A stretch of 64,000 nucleotides of DNA, taken from assembly GCF_014651835.1 (NCBI RefSeq), contig NZ_BMXQ01000001.1:3889771-3953770 (forward strand). The letters run 5' to 3'. A program made the translations under genes and the position numbers. Source of the DNA: Pigmentiphaga litoralis (GTDB lineage: Bacteria > Pseudomonadota > Gammaproteobacteria > Burkholderiales > Burkholderiaceae_B). This document shows positions 26,880-35,742 of the stretch, in pieces; the first letter of the stretch is position 1, and the number at the start of each line of letters is the position of its first letter. The notes beneath the pieces were generated by a model. That model saw only the letters and a program-made list of their open reading frames with translations. It was not told the DNA's origin and did no database searches.

Positions 26880-27860
26880 ATGAAACTCGCCAGCTACGCT
26901 TTGCCCGACAGTCCCGACGTCGCACGTCTTGCTTTTGTCATCGATGACACCACGTGGTTCTGTGTGACCGACGCCTGCGAGGCCGTCGGCTCGACGCTCG
27001 GGCAGATCCCCCTCACCATCCATCAAGCCATCGAGGCAGGGCCCGATACGTGGCACGAACTTGCACGCATCGCTGCATCGTTGACATCGTCCACCAAGCT
27101 TGCCGCGCTGGACCTCAGTGCACTGACGGTCCTTCCCGCCGTGCAGACACCTTCGAAGCTGGCTTGCCTTGCGTTGAACAACAGTGCGAACGTCGACCGT
27201 ATCGTCAAGGGGCCTTCCCACCCGGCGGTGTTCACCAAGCCCCTGACCGCGCTGGTCGGTCACGGAAGCCCGATCCGCCTGAAGTCGCATTACGGGCGTG
27301 TGCATCCCGAGCCAGAGCTCGCGGTCATCATCGGCAAGCGGGCCACCGACATCGACGCCGCCGATGCGTACGACCATGTGTTTGGCTACACGATCCATAA
27401 CGACCTGACGTCGCCCACCATGCGCGACGAAGACAGCTTCCATTACCGGGCCATCCACCCCGCGGCGGAAGGTGAAGGCATCCGGTATGTGGAGAGCCAT
27501 GTGTCGTACAGCGGCCGCTACAAGGGGTCGGACACGTTTTCGGCGCTTGGGCCATGGATCGTCACGAAAGACGAGATTGCCGATCCGCACAGCCTCGACA
27601 TCTCATGCCACGTCCGCGACGAGTGTTTCGCCAGCGACAACACTGTCAACCTTTTTCACAAGGTGCCGGAGGTGCTGGCCTTCCTTTCCGGCTACATGAC
27701 CCTGCTGCCGGGGGATGTCGTGTCGATGGGCACCGCGCTGGCATCGGGGGGCAAGCCGGGCAGGGCGGTGCAGAATGCGGACCTGAACAAGATGGGCGGG
27801 CCGGTGAGCGTGACGATCGAGAGGATCGGGACCTTGCAGAATCCTGTCGACCGACGCTGA
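26880..27860 (+). CDS. Fumarylacetoacetate hydrolase (FAH) family protein
   Basis: A 326-residue protein with a GGAGA ribosome site just upstream of the ATG. The FAH fold is indicated by HYGRVHPEPELAVIIGKRAT (metal-ligand glutamates), AYDHVFGYTIHNDLTS and GDVVSMGTALASGGKPG near the C-terminus. Family members hydrolyse or decarboxylate acylpyruvate-type or 2-hydroxymuconate-derived compounds. It follows the LysR-IclR pair on the same strand and precedes a TonB receptor gene. The exact substrate is unknown. Confidence 0.85.
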   Translation: MKLASYALPDSPDVARLAFVIDDTTWFCVTDACEAVGSTLGQIPLTIHQAIEAGPDTWHELARIAASLTSSTKLAALDLSALTVLPAVQTPSKLACLALNNSANVDRIVKGPSHPAVFTKPLTALVGHGSPIRLKSHYGRVHPEPELAVIIGKRATDIDAADAYDHVFGYTIHNDLTSPTMRDEDSFHYRAIHPAAEGEGIRYVESHVSYSGRYKGSDTFSALGPWIVTKDEIADPHSLDISCHVRDECFASDNTVNLFHKVPEVLAFLSGYMTLLPGDVVSMGTALASGGKPGRAVQNADLNKMGGPVSVTIERIGTLQNPVDRR

Positions 27861-27869
27861 CAAAAGTGC

Positions 27870-27911
27870 TTCAATGCAACCCGATTGCAAATACAACAGG
27901 GTTGCATTGAA
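27870..27911. promoter_or_regulatory. 13-base perfect inverted repeat overlapping the TonB receptor start
   Basis: TTCAATGCAACCC (27870-27882) and GGGTTGCATTGAA (27899-27911) are exact reverse complements with a 16-base gap. The last base is the A of the receptor start codon. It could be an operator, or an mRNA hairpin hiding the ribosome site. The gap (ATTGCAAATACAA) faintly resembles half of a Fur box, but the match is weak. Confidence 0.6.
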
Positions 27912-30091
27912 TGAGTGTGTCGTTACGTTCGTCCCGAGGACGCAACGCTGTCCGTGCCCATCTGGCCTTCATCGGCATGCTGGCCCCGCTGCCTGAACTG
28001 GCCGGCGCGGTGCAGCCGGACGCAGCACAGCCGAACGCAGCACAGCCGAACGCAGCACAGCTGTCGTCCATTGAAGTCAATGCGCCGGCATTGCGTGATG
28101 CGCAGTCCGAGGGAAGTGACTCGTACCGCGCGACGGCCGCCACCGTGGGTGGCAAGGAAGCTGTTCCCATCGTCGAGATTCCACACTCGGTCAGCGTCGT
28201 GACCCGGCGCCGGATGGACGACCAAAATATGTACACGATCGATGAAGCGTTGCGGGAGGTCACCGGAGTGACCGTGACGCCGTGGGACGGCGCGACCTTC
28301 CAGATCCGGTCGCGCGGCTACTCGATGGAGTCCAGCTACGACGGCATTCCGAGCTGGAACGGCCTGACTTCCACGCAGCAGTTCGATCTGGCCATGTTCG
28401 ATCGAATTGAAGTGCTGCGCGGACCGGCCGGCATTTTCCAGGGATCGGGCCAGCCCGGCGGCACGGTCAACTTCGTGCGCAAGCGCGGGTTGCGGGAGTT
28501 TGGCGGGTCGGCATCGGCGTCGGCGGGATCGTGGTCCAACTATCATGCCGACGCGGAAGTGGGTGGCCCGTTGAACAAGGAAGGCACGCTGCGCAGCCGG
28601 TTGGTGGTGGCGGGGCAGGATCGCGACTACTTCTACAACCGTGCGCACGGCCGCAAAGGCATGGTGTATGGCACGCTGGATTACGACCTGACGCCGTCGA
28701 CGCAACTGTCGTTGTATGGCGCCTACCAGGACGATCGCACCAATCCCTACATGGGCCAGCCGGCCTACACCAGCGGCAGGTTTCTTGATGCGCCGCGCGG
28801 CTACAACCCGCTTGCGCCATGGAGCGTCTACGACACGACGACCTCGCAGGTGGCAGCGGAAGTCGATCACCGCTTCACCTCGGGCTGGGCATGGCGCACC
28901 CGCCTGAGTCATGGCGAGCAGCAGTGGAATATCCGTGATGGATGTCCGCTGAACGGGGTCAACCCGGTCACGGGCCGCGTCGCCGGCTATCGCACCCGAG
29001 GATGGGACAGCAACAGCACGCGCGATGCGCTCGACACCTATGTGTCGGGACCTGTCGATGCCTTGGGACGCCGCCATGAACTCACGGTGGGCTTCAACTG
29101 GGAACGCTACGAGAACCGCACGCAATACGCTCCGTCGGCCGACGTCGCCAATGTGCCGAGCGCCAACCCCGGGTTCGTGGCCGAGCCCACCATTCCGCCG
29201 TTCGAACGCGGTACGCAGGATGTGACCCGACAAAGTGGTCTGTACGGACAGGCAAGGATTTCCCTTGCGGATCCGCTGACCCTGGTCCTGGGTGCGCGTG
29301 TCAGCAACTTCGCGACCCAGACACGAAACGTGGCGCCCAGTGCGGTGACCGACTGGCGCGAGGGAGCCAAGGAGAACGGGCAGGTGTCCCCCTATGCGGC
29401 GCTGGTGGCGCACGTTGCCCGGAACACGACTGCCTACGCCAGCTTTTCCGACATCTTCATGCCCCAGACCGCGCGCGACGTGAACGGCCGCGTGCTCGAG
29501 CCTCGGGTGGGCAAGCAGATGGAAGTCGGCGTCAAACACAGCATGAACGATGGCAAGCTGACGGCGTCGGCGTCGGCCTTTCGTACCCGCGACGTGAACC
29601 GGTCACTGCCCGATGCGCTCAACCCCGGATTTTTCGTGCAGGCCGGCCAGGTCGAAGTCAAAGGGTGGGAGGTCGAGTTTGCAGGTCGTCCGTTCGCAAA
29701 CCTGGACATGACGCTCGGGTATACCAACCTGCTCAGTTCTTACACGGCGCATCAGACATTGGCCGGCACGCCATTCACGCTGTTCGAGCCGCGCCACTCG
29801 CTCAAGCTTTACGGACACTACCGTTTCGGGCAGAGCCGATGGTCGGCCGGCGGCGGCGTGCGCGTGAGCAGCGGCGGAGTGGGCGGCGGCGTTGCCGGGC
29901 TCAGGGAGCAGGGCGGCTACACCGTCGCCAGCGCACAGGTGGGCTATGCCCTTGATGCGCGCACCCGCATTTCGCTGACGATCAACAATCTGTTCGACCG
30001 CCACTACTACGAGCGTGTTGGCGGCGTGAACACCTACAACACTTGGGGCGAGCCCCGCAGTGTGACGGTGGCGGTCCGGACCCGCTTCTGA
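27911..30091 (+). CDS. TonB-dependent siderophore receptor
   Basis: A 726-residue outer-membrane receptor of the FpvA/FhuE/FoxA type. The signal peptide ends near LAGAVQ. A three-copy repeat AQPNA precedes a TonB-box-like SSIEVNAPA. Plug motifs: EIPHSVSVVTRRRMDDQN, LREVTGVTVTPWDG, FQIRSRGYSM, RIEVLRGPAGIFQGSGQPGG. The last strand is EPRSVTVAVRTRF. No extra N-terminal signalling domain is seen, so it should not act through an ECF sigma factor itself. It stands alone downstream of the FAH gene; an inverted repeat overlaps its start codon. Confidence 0.85.
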   Translation: MSVSLRSSRGRNAVRAHLAFIGMLAPLPELAGAVQPDAAQPNAAQPNAAQLSSIEVNAPALRDAQSEGSDSYRATAATVGGKEAVPIVEIPHSVSVVTRRRMDDQNMYTIDEALREVTGVTVTPWDGATFQIRSRGYSMESSYDGIPSWNGLTSTQQFDLAMFDRIEVLRGPAGIFQGSGQPGGTVNFVRKRGLREFGGSASASAGSWSNYHADAEVGGPLNKEGTLRSRLVVAGQDRDYFYNRAHGRKGMVYGTLDYDLTPSTQLSLYGAYQDDRTNPYMGQPAYTSGRFLDAPRGYNPLAPWSVYDTTTSQVAAEVDHRFTSGWAWRTRLSHGEQQWNIRDGCPLNGVNPVTGRVAGYRTRGWDSNSTRDALDTYVSGPVDALGRRHELTVGFNWERYENRTQYAPSADVANVPSANPGFVAEPTIPPFERGTQDVTRQSGLYGQARISLADPLTLVLGARVSNFATQTRNVAPSAVTDWREGAKENGQVSPYAALVAHVARNTTAYASFSDIFMPQTARDVNGRVLEPRVGKQMEVGVKHSMNDGKLTASASAFRTRDVNRSLPDALNPGFFVQAGQVEVKGWEVEFAGRPFANLDMTLGYTNLLSSYTAHQTLAGTPFTLFEPRHSLKLYGHYRFGQSRWSAGGGVRVSSGGVGGGVAGLREQGGYTVASAQVGYALDARTRISLTINNLFDRHYYERVGGVNTYNTWGEPRSVTVAVRTRF

Positions 30092-30110
30092 GTGCGTTGC
30101 GCAGCGGATC

Positions 30111-30190
30111 CTACACGCTGCGTAAGGTGGCCAGGCGCGCGCCAAAGCCGATGAACACCACGCCGGTCACGTTCAGCGCGGCGTGCATCG
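30111..30190 (-). pseudogene. Remnant of a LysE/RhtB-family exporter C-terminus
   Basis: On the minus strand a frame reads MHAALNVTGVVFIGFGARLA, then TLRSV and a TAG stop. This matches the usual last transmembrane segment of LysE/RhtB amino-acid exporters (pattern N-x-x-x-G-V-x-F-I-G-x-G-x-R-L-A). An in-frame stop lies about ten codons upstream, at 30201-30203, inside the 3' end of the yifB gene, so only the tail of the gene remains. It sits between the TonB receptor stop and the yifB stop. Confidence 0.5.
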
Positions 30191-31729
30191 TCACCGCGGT
30201 TCACCCACCGGCCGCCGGTACTGCACCGCCTCGCCCAGATGGACCGCGCTGATCTTTCGCGTGCCGGCCAGGTCGGCGATGGTCCGCGCCACCCGCAGTA
30301 CCCGATGGGCGGAGCGCGCCGACCAGTTCAGCCTTGTCATGGACTCCTTCCACAGATCGCGCGCGGCGGGGTCGGTGGTGCAGTGGCGATCGGTGCCGCT
30401 GGTGTCGAGGGTGGCGTTGCTGCCGCCCTGGCGCTTTTGCTGGATGGCCAGGGCTGCGGCGACGCGCGCACCCACGTCGGCGCTGGATGGACCCGCGGCG
30501 GCGTCAACCCAGTCTGCGCCGAGCGAGGGCACTTCGACCTGCAGGTCGATGCGGTCCAGTATCGGACCCGAAATGCGGTTGCGATAGGCAACGACCTGGT
30601 CGGGCGTGCACTGGCATTTGCGCGTGGAGTGACCGTGCCAGCCGCAACGGCAGGGATTCATGGCGGCGATCAGCTGGAAGCGCGCAGGATATTCGGTGCG
30701 ATGGCGCGCGCGGGCGATGGCGACCTTGCCGGTTTCCAGCGGTTCCCGCAGCGCTTCGAGCGCCTGACGATTGAACTCGGGGAGCTCGTCCAGGAACAGG
30801 ACGCCGTGGTGCGCAAGGCTGATTTCCCCGGGCCGGGGCCGCGAACCGCCGCCCACCAGGGCCACCGACGTCGTGGAGTGATGGGGCGCCCGGAACGGAC
30901 GCGCGCCGTAGGGCGGCGCCGACGTGCGCGAAAGGCTGGCCAGCGCCGCGGCTTCAAGTGCGAGGTGGCCGGACAGAGGTGGAAGCAGCCCGGGCAGGCG
31001 CTGCGCCAGCATGCTCTTGCCGGTGCCGGGCGCGCCGATCAGCAGCAGACTGTGACCCCCGGCGGCGGCCACTTCCAGTGCGCGGCAGGCAGCGGTCTGC
31101 CCGCGGACATCCGACAGGCAGGGCGGCGCGGGCGCCTTGTCGACGCGCGCGGGGGTCGACCGCGGCAGCAGGGCGGTGCCGGCCAGGTGCGCCACCACCT
31201 CGGCCAGGGTTGCCGCGCCGACCACGTGCAGGTCGGGCACCCGCGCCGCTTCGGCGGCGCTGGCGGCAGGCATGATCAGTTCGGCATCGGGCTGGCGCCG
31301 GGCGACCGCAAGCGCGATGGCCAGCGCGCCCGCGATCGGCACCAGGGCTCCCGTCAACGACAGTTCGCCCGCCATGACCAGTCGGGTCAGGCTTGACGCC
31401 CTGGCCGCCGCGCGCCGCCCTGGCGCAAGTTCAGGCAGGCCGATCTGCCCCGAGGCAAGGAGCACGCCGATCGCAATGGGCAAGTCGAATCGGCCGGACT
31501 CTTTTGGCAGGTCCGCCGGTGCCAGGTTGACGATGAGCCGGCCCGCAGGAAATTCAAAGCCGGCGTTGGCAATGGCGGCCCGCACGCGCTCGCGGCTTTC
31601 GCGCACTTCGGTGTCGGCAAGCCCGACCACATTGAAGGCAGGCAGCCCCGCCGCCAGATGCACTTCGACCCGCACGGCAGGCGCATCCAGGCCGGCAAGC
31701 GCGCAACTGGCAATCACGGAAAGCGTCAT
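30191..31729 (-). CDS. comM: YifB/ComM-type AAA ATPase (Mg-chelatase-like)
   Basis: A 512-residue protein. The N-terminal Lon-protease-like fold (LPAFNVVGLADTEVRESRER) is followed by the AAA core with Walker A GAPGTGKSMLAQ and Walker B GVLFLDELPEFNRQALEA, then the Mg-chelatase C-terminal region (RLNWSARSAHRVLRVARTIA, DLAGTRKISAVHLGEAVQYR). ComM promotes branch migration of heteroduplex DNA during natural transformation and recombination in other proteobacteria. In related genomes, as I recall, it neighbours ubiK; here 6.7 kb of catabolic genes separate the two. Confidence 0.9.
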   Translation of the reverse strand: MTLSVIASCALAGLDAPAVRVEVHLAAGLPAFNVVGLADTEVRESRERVRAAIANAGFEFPAGRLIVNLAPADLPKESGRFDLPIAIGVLLASGQIGLPELAPGRRAAARASSLTRLVMAGELSLTGALVPIAGALAIALAVARRQPDAELIMPAASAAEAARVPDLHVVGAATLAEVVAHLAGTALLPRSTPARVDKAPAPPCLSDVRGQTAACRALEVAAAGGHSLLLIGAPGTGKSMLAQRLPGLLPPLSGHLALEAAALASLSRTSAPPYGARPFRAPHHSTTSVALVGGGSRPRPGEISLAHHGVLFLDELPEFNRQALEALREPLETGKVAIARARHRTEYPARFQLIAAMNPCRCGWHGHSTRKCQCTPDQVVAYRNRISGPILDRIDLQVEVPSLGADWVDAAAGPSSADVGARVAAALAIQQKRQGGSNATLDTSGTDRHCTTDPAARDLWKESMTRLNWSARSAHRVLRVARTIADLAGTRKISAVHLGEAVQYRRPVGEPR

Positions 31730-31896
31730 GTCGACCCCGAAGCAGTAAGTGGAAGCTGCCGAGTATGGCGGGTCACCGGCACCTTGTGGGGTCGACTGGG
31801 ACGCTTCTGTCCAAGGCTATTTTTGTCCTGGTCCGGCCACCGGCAGCGACCCCGCGCGTGCACCCTTCGAGCGTCCGCTCCTCAACGGCTCACCCC

Positions 31897-32853
31897 TCAA
31901 GCGCCGCCCCCCTTCGCCCGCCACGGCGGCGCCGGCTTGAACGCCTTTCGCAGTGCCTCGATGAACAGCGACGCGCGCCGCGACGCCACGCGCGACTGCG
32001 GCACCAGCGCGACGACATCGGCGTCGGGCATGCGGTACTTCGGCAGGACCTGCACGAGCTTGCCCGATGCCAGGTCCGCCGCGACGTCCCATTCGGACCG
32101 CGCCATGATCCCCTTGCCGGCCGCGCACCACGCACGGATAACCGTGCCGTCGTTGCTCTCCATGGCCGCATGGACCCGCACGGTGTGGGTGGGGCGGGCG
32201 CCGCGGCGGGCGGCCTTGTCGGCGAAGCGCCACAGCGAAACGTCTTCGCTGTTCTCGCGCAGCACGAGGCAGCTGTGGTCCGCCAGGTCGGCCGGCAGGG
32301 CGGGGGGCGCAACGCGCGACAGGTAGCGGGGAGCGGCGCAGACAATGCGGCGGTTCGGGGCAATGGGGTGGGCGATCCATCGGGAATCGGGCAGGTCGCC
32401 GATGCTGACGAGGACGTCGAAGGCGTCGCGGCCATGAGGCGCCTGCTGCGCCAGGTCAAGGTTGTCCGACAGCACGAGCTGCACTTCGACGCCTGGATGG
32501 GCGGTATGGAACTCGGCCAGCAGCGGCGCGAGATACCGTCGGCCGAAACCGAGCGGACCGTGCACCTTCAACTTGCCGGCCACGACTTGCGTGCGTTCGT
32601 GCAAGGCCTCTTCGAGCCGGCGCATCTGGTCCAGCACGCCGGACGCATGCTGCGCCAGCAGGTGTCCTTCGTGCGTGAGCTGCAGCCGCCGGGTCGTCCG
32701 CTGCACCAGCCGCACACCGACCCGCAATTCAAGCTGGTGCAGCCGTTTGGTGATGGCGGGCGGGGTGACGTTTTCTTCACGCGCCAGGGCGGCCAGGCTG
32801 CCGAGCCGGTCCAGGCTCATCACAAAACGCAGGTCGTCGATATCGAGTGTCAT
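31897..32853 (-). CDS. LysR-family transcription regulator
   Basis: A 318-residue regulator starting at ATG 32853 (MTLDIDDLRFVMSLDRLGSL); helix-turn-helix AALAREENVTPPAITKRLHQ and effector domain from about residue 95. It is divergent from the HAD hydrolase gene at 33013 across a 159-base region that contains a perfect ATTCACC-N4-GGTGAAT dyad. It probably controls the rightward HAD / bug / DSD1-type genes. Confidence 0.88.
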   Translation of the reverse strand: MTLDIDDLRFVMSLDRLGSLAALAREENVTPPAITKRLHQLELRVGVRLVQRTTRRLQLTHEGHLLAQHASGVLDQMRRLEEALHERTQVVAGKLKVHGPLGFGRRYLAPLLAEFHTAHPGVEVQLVLSDNLDLAQQAPHGRDAFDVLVSIGDLPDSRWIAHPIAPNRRIVCAAPRYLSRVAPPALPADLADHSCLVLRENSEDVSLWRFADKAARRGARPTHTVRVHAAMESNDGTVIRAWCAAGKGIMARSEWDVAADLASGKLVQVLPKYRMPDADVVALVPQSRVASRRASLFIEALRKAFKPAPPWRAKGGGA

Positions 32854-32907
32854 GGTGCTGAACCTGGAAAACGTCGGGCCATCACGGGTCGGCTGCACCT
32901 GGACATT

Positions 32908-32925
32908 ATTCACCTGCGGGTGAAT
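32908..32925. promoter_or_regulatory. Perfect palindromic candidate LysR operator
   Basis: ATTCACCTGCGGGTGAAT: 7-base arms with a 4-base centre, in the divergent region between the lysR start (32853) and the HAD start (33013). It fits the T-N11-A dyad architecture of LysR regulatory sites. Confidence 0.6.
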
Positions 32926-33012
32926 GAACAAGTTACGCAGCATTAACCGCAGGATAGCGCGTCCTGCCTACACTCGTTTCACTTCCCCCCTCGCTTTCAC
33001 GACGGTACCGCC

Positions 33013-33645
33013 ATGACACGCCACTATGACTTCGTTCTGTTCGACTTGCTGACCGCGCTTCTGGATTCCTGGACCGTCTGGAATGACGTGGCCGGCACCG
33101 AAGCGCAGGGCCGCGCCTGGCGCGCCGCCTACCTGAAGCGCACGTATGCGTGCGGCGCCTATCGCCCCTATGAAACGCTGGTGCGTGAAGCCGCCGAAGA
33201 CACCGGGTTGAGCGCCGCCCACGCCGACGCCCTGGACGCGCGGTGGTCCGAACTGCAACCGTGGGATGGCGTCGCCGAGGCGCTGGCATCGCTGCGCCAG
33301 ACGCACCGACTGGGCGTGGTCACGAACTGCTCGGAGCGGCTTGGCCACCTTGCCGCGGAGCGGCTGGGCGTGCCGCTCGACGTGGTGGTGACGTCGGAGC
33401 GCGCGGGTTTCTACAAGCCCGATCCGCGGCCGTATCAGCTGGCGCTCGACGAGCTGGGCGCAACGCCATCCAACACGCTGTTTGTGGCGGGTTCGGGTTT
33501 TGACCTGTTCGGGACGCAGGCCGTCGGCATGGACACCTACTGGCACAACCGGGTCGGCCTGGCCCGCCCCGATGGCGCACCGGCCGCGCTGCGGGAGTCG
33601 CCCACGCTGGACGGCCTGGTGGCGCTGGCGAACCGCGCCGCCTGA
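33013..33645 (+). CDS. HAD-superfamily hydrolase
   Basis: A 210-residue HAD protein. Motif I is FVLFDLLTALLDSW, unusual because the second aspartate of the common DxD phosphatase motif is replaced (D-L-L), as in haloacid-dehalogenase-type members. Motif II is GVVTNCSE; motif III lysine is in ERAGFYKPDPRPYQLAL; motif IV is VAGSGFDLFGTQAVGM. It could be a dehalogenase-like or phosphatase enzyme. It is first in a rightward group opposite a LysR gene. Confidence 0.8.
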   Translation: MTRHYDFVLFDLLTALLDSWTVWNDVAGTEAQGRAWRAAYLKRTYACGAYRPYETLVREAAEDTGLSAAHADALDARWSELQPWDGVAEALASLRQTHRLGVVTNCSERLGHLAAERLGVPLDVVVTSERAGFYKPDPRPYQLALDELGATPSNTLFVAGSGFDLFGTQAVGMDTYWHNRVGLARPDGAPAALRESPTLDGLVALANRAA

Positions 33646-33775
33646 GAGGACACAGCGCACCCGCCGCTCGCCGCGGCGTCCGCCGCCGGCCACCTTCACG
33701 ATCCCTTCGCACCCCGCGTTCTGCAGTCGACCGCCAACCCGCTGCTTTCCTGGCCCCCGTCATTCTCTGGAGAAT

Positions 33776-34432
33776 TTGATTCGTTCCCATCTTTCCCGCC
33801 TCGCCGCGCACATACCGCGGATCTGGTTGACCCTTGCAACGATGCTGACGGCGTCGGCGCTGCCCGCCCAGGCCCAGCAGCCGGCCGCCCCCGCCTTCCC
33901 GATCCGCCCCATTACCCTGATCATGCCGTTCCCGGCCGGCGGTCCAAGTGACGCGCTGGGCCGCGCGGTCGTCGCGAAGATGTCGTCCGCCGTTGGCGTA
34001 CCGGTGGTGGTGGAAAACGTGGGCGGCGTGGGCGGTTCGGTCGGGCTGCAGAAGCTGGCGCGCGCGCCGGCCGACGGCTACACCATCGGCTTCGGCACGA
34101 TCGGCACGCACGCCGCCAACATGATCCTGTATCGCAAGCCGATGTATGACGCTGTCAACGATCATGTGCCGCTTGGCCTAGTCAAGCTGGATGTACGCTC
34201 CTGGAACGGGCTGTTCGCGCCGCGCGGCACGCCGCCTGCGATCGTGACGGCGCTGAACGCCGCCATCCTGAAAGCACTGGCCGACCCGGACCTGACGCGC
34301 CAGATGTCGGCGGTGGGTGTGACGTTCCCGGATCCCGCCACCAACACACCGGCTAACCTGGCCGACGTGGTGCGAACCGAGATCGCCCGCCTGCGCCCGA
34401 TCCTGCTCGCCAAGAATGTGCACATCGACTGA
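33776..34432 (+). pseudogene. Bug-family binding protein with internal in-frame deletion
   Basis: A TTG at 33776 behind GGAGA gives a signal peptide ending LPAQAQQPA. The first lobe is normal (FPIRPITLIMPFPAGGPSDA, VVVENVGGVGGSVGLQKLA, RAPADGYTIGFGTIGTHAAN), but at about residue 137 DHVPLGLV runs straight into KLDVRSWNGLFAPRGTPPAI, which belongs near residue 240 of a normal Bug protein. About 105 residues, most of the second lobe, are missing without a frameshift; the product would be 218 residues instead of about 325. Ligand binding should be lost, so I call it a pseudogene, although it could still be translated. An ATG at 33842 is an alternative start. Confidence 0.75.
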
Positions 34433-34581
34433 ACGAGAACAAGGGGCGCGCTGCAAGCGACGCGGCGCAGCACCTTACTGCCCACTACCCTACTGTCCAG
34501 CACATCACGGCGCACCGTACCGCAAGGCAGCACCACCGCACGCAGAACAACGACCGAGACACGTACTTCACGGGATTCACC

Positions 34582-35721
34582 ATGCAACTGCACGACCTTG
34601 AAACGCCCGCCCTGGTCCTTGACCGGACCAAAGTCGACCGCAACATTGCCCGCCTGCGTGACCGGCTGGCCGGCCTGGGCGTGACCTTGCGCCCGCACGT
34701 CAAGACCAACAAGTCCGCCGACGTGGCGCGCCGTATCGGCGAGCCGGGCACACCGATCACCGTCTCCACCCTGAAGGAAGCCGAGTACTTCCTGAACCAC
34801 GGCTGGACCGACATCCTGTACGCGGTCGGCATCGCCGCGAACAAGTTCGCCCATGTGCAGCGCCTGGTGCAGCAGGGCGCGCGCATGACCGTCATCCTGG
34901 ACAACGTGGCCAGCGCCCAGGCCCTGGCCGCCTTCTGCAAGGGCCAGGACCTGACCCTGCCGGTGCTGATCGAGATCGACTGCGACGGCCACCGATCGGG
35001 ACTGGTGCCGACGGCGCCGGACCTGCTCGAGGTGGCGGCGCAATTGTCCCGTTCGAAGGACAACGGCGGTGCGTGGGTGGCCGGTGTGATGACGCACGCG
35101 GGCGCGTCCTACGACTGCGATTCGGTCCCGGCCATCGTGGCGATGGCTGAGCAGGAACGCGCGGGCGCGGTGCTCGCGGCGCAGCGCCTGCGTGACGCGG
35201 GCTATGCCGCGCCGGTGGTCAGCGTCGGCAGTTCGCCCACCGCGCATTTTGCCGAGGCGCTCGATGGCGTGACGGAAGTGCGTGCAGGCGTGTTCGTGTT
35301 TTTCGATCTGGTGATGAACGGCATCCAGGTCTGCACGATGGACGACATTGCCGTGTCGGTGCTGTGCACGGTGATCGGTCACCAGAAAGAGAAGGGCTGG
35401 ATCATTACCGACGGCGGGTGGATGGCGCTGTCACGCGATCGCGGTACGGCAAAGCAGAAGGTCGATCAGGGCTACGGCGTGGTGTGCGATGCGGACGGCC
35501 AGCCAATGGCTGACCTGATCGTCGCGCAGGCCAATCAGGAGCACGGCGTGCTGGCGCATCGCAGCGGCGATCCCGCCAAAACACCGATGCTGCCGGTCGG
35601 CACCCTGCTGCGTATCCTGCCGAACCACGCCTGCGCCACCGCCGCGCAGCACCCGGCCTATCAGGTCGTGGCCGGTGGCCAGGAAGTCGAAGCCACCTGG
35701 CCGCGCTTCAGCGGCTGGTAG
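34582..35721 (+). CDS. DSD1-family PLP enzyme, probably D-threo-3-hydroxyaspartate / D-serine dehydratase
   Basis: A 379-residue fold-type III PLP enzyme. The Schiff-base lysine lies in LRPHVKTNKSADVA; GTPITVSTLKEAEYF and IEIDCDGHRSGL are typical. The C-terminal HACATA motif gives the histidine/cysteine zinc ligands of the DSD1 group. In the parts I can compare from memory (VRAGVFVFFDLVM, VIGHQKEKGW, LPNHACATAAQ) it is closer to D-threo-3-hydroxyaspartate dehydratase of Delftia than to D-threonine aldolase. The expected reaction is beta-elimination of a D-beta-hydroxy amino acid to an oxo-acid and ammonia. An Lrp gene follows, convergent. Confidence 0.8.
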   Translation: MQLHDLETPALVLDRTKVDRNIARLRDRLAGLGVTLRPHVKTNKSADVARRIGEPGTPITVSTLKEAEYFLNHGWTDILYAVGIAANKFAHVQRLVQQGARMTVILDNVASAQALAAFCKGQDLTLPVLIEIDCDGHRSGLVPTAPDLLEVAAQLSRSKDNGGAWVAGVMTHAGASYDCDSVPAIVAMAEQERAGAVLAAQRLRDAGYAAPVVSVGSSPTAHFAEALDGVTEVRAGVFVFFDLVMNGIQVCTMDDIAVSVLCTVIGHQKEKGWIITDGGWMALSRDRGTAKQKVDQGYGVVCDADGQPMADLIVAQANQEHGVLAHRSGDPAKTPMLPVGTLLRILPNHACATAAQHPAYQVVAGGQEVEATWPRFSGW

Positions 35722-35742
35722 TCGCAATACGGCGCCCGCGCC

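Noticed and set aside
27883-27910. Fur box upstream of the TonB siderophore receptor
   Set aside because: Only a loose half-match to a Fur site; the strong feature is the inverted repeat, so Fur control is not claimed.
27923-29539. A 538-codon minus-strand open frame inside the TonB receptor
   Set aside because: Antisense shadow of a clear outer-membrane receptor gene; no recognisable motifs.
34582-35721. D-threonine aldolase assignment
   Set aside because: The HACATA zinc motif and the segments around VRAGVFVFFDLVM and VIGHQKEKGW look closer to D-threo-3-hydroxyaspartate dehydratase; aldolase activity is kept only as an alternative.
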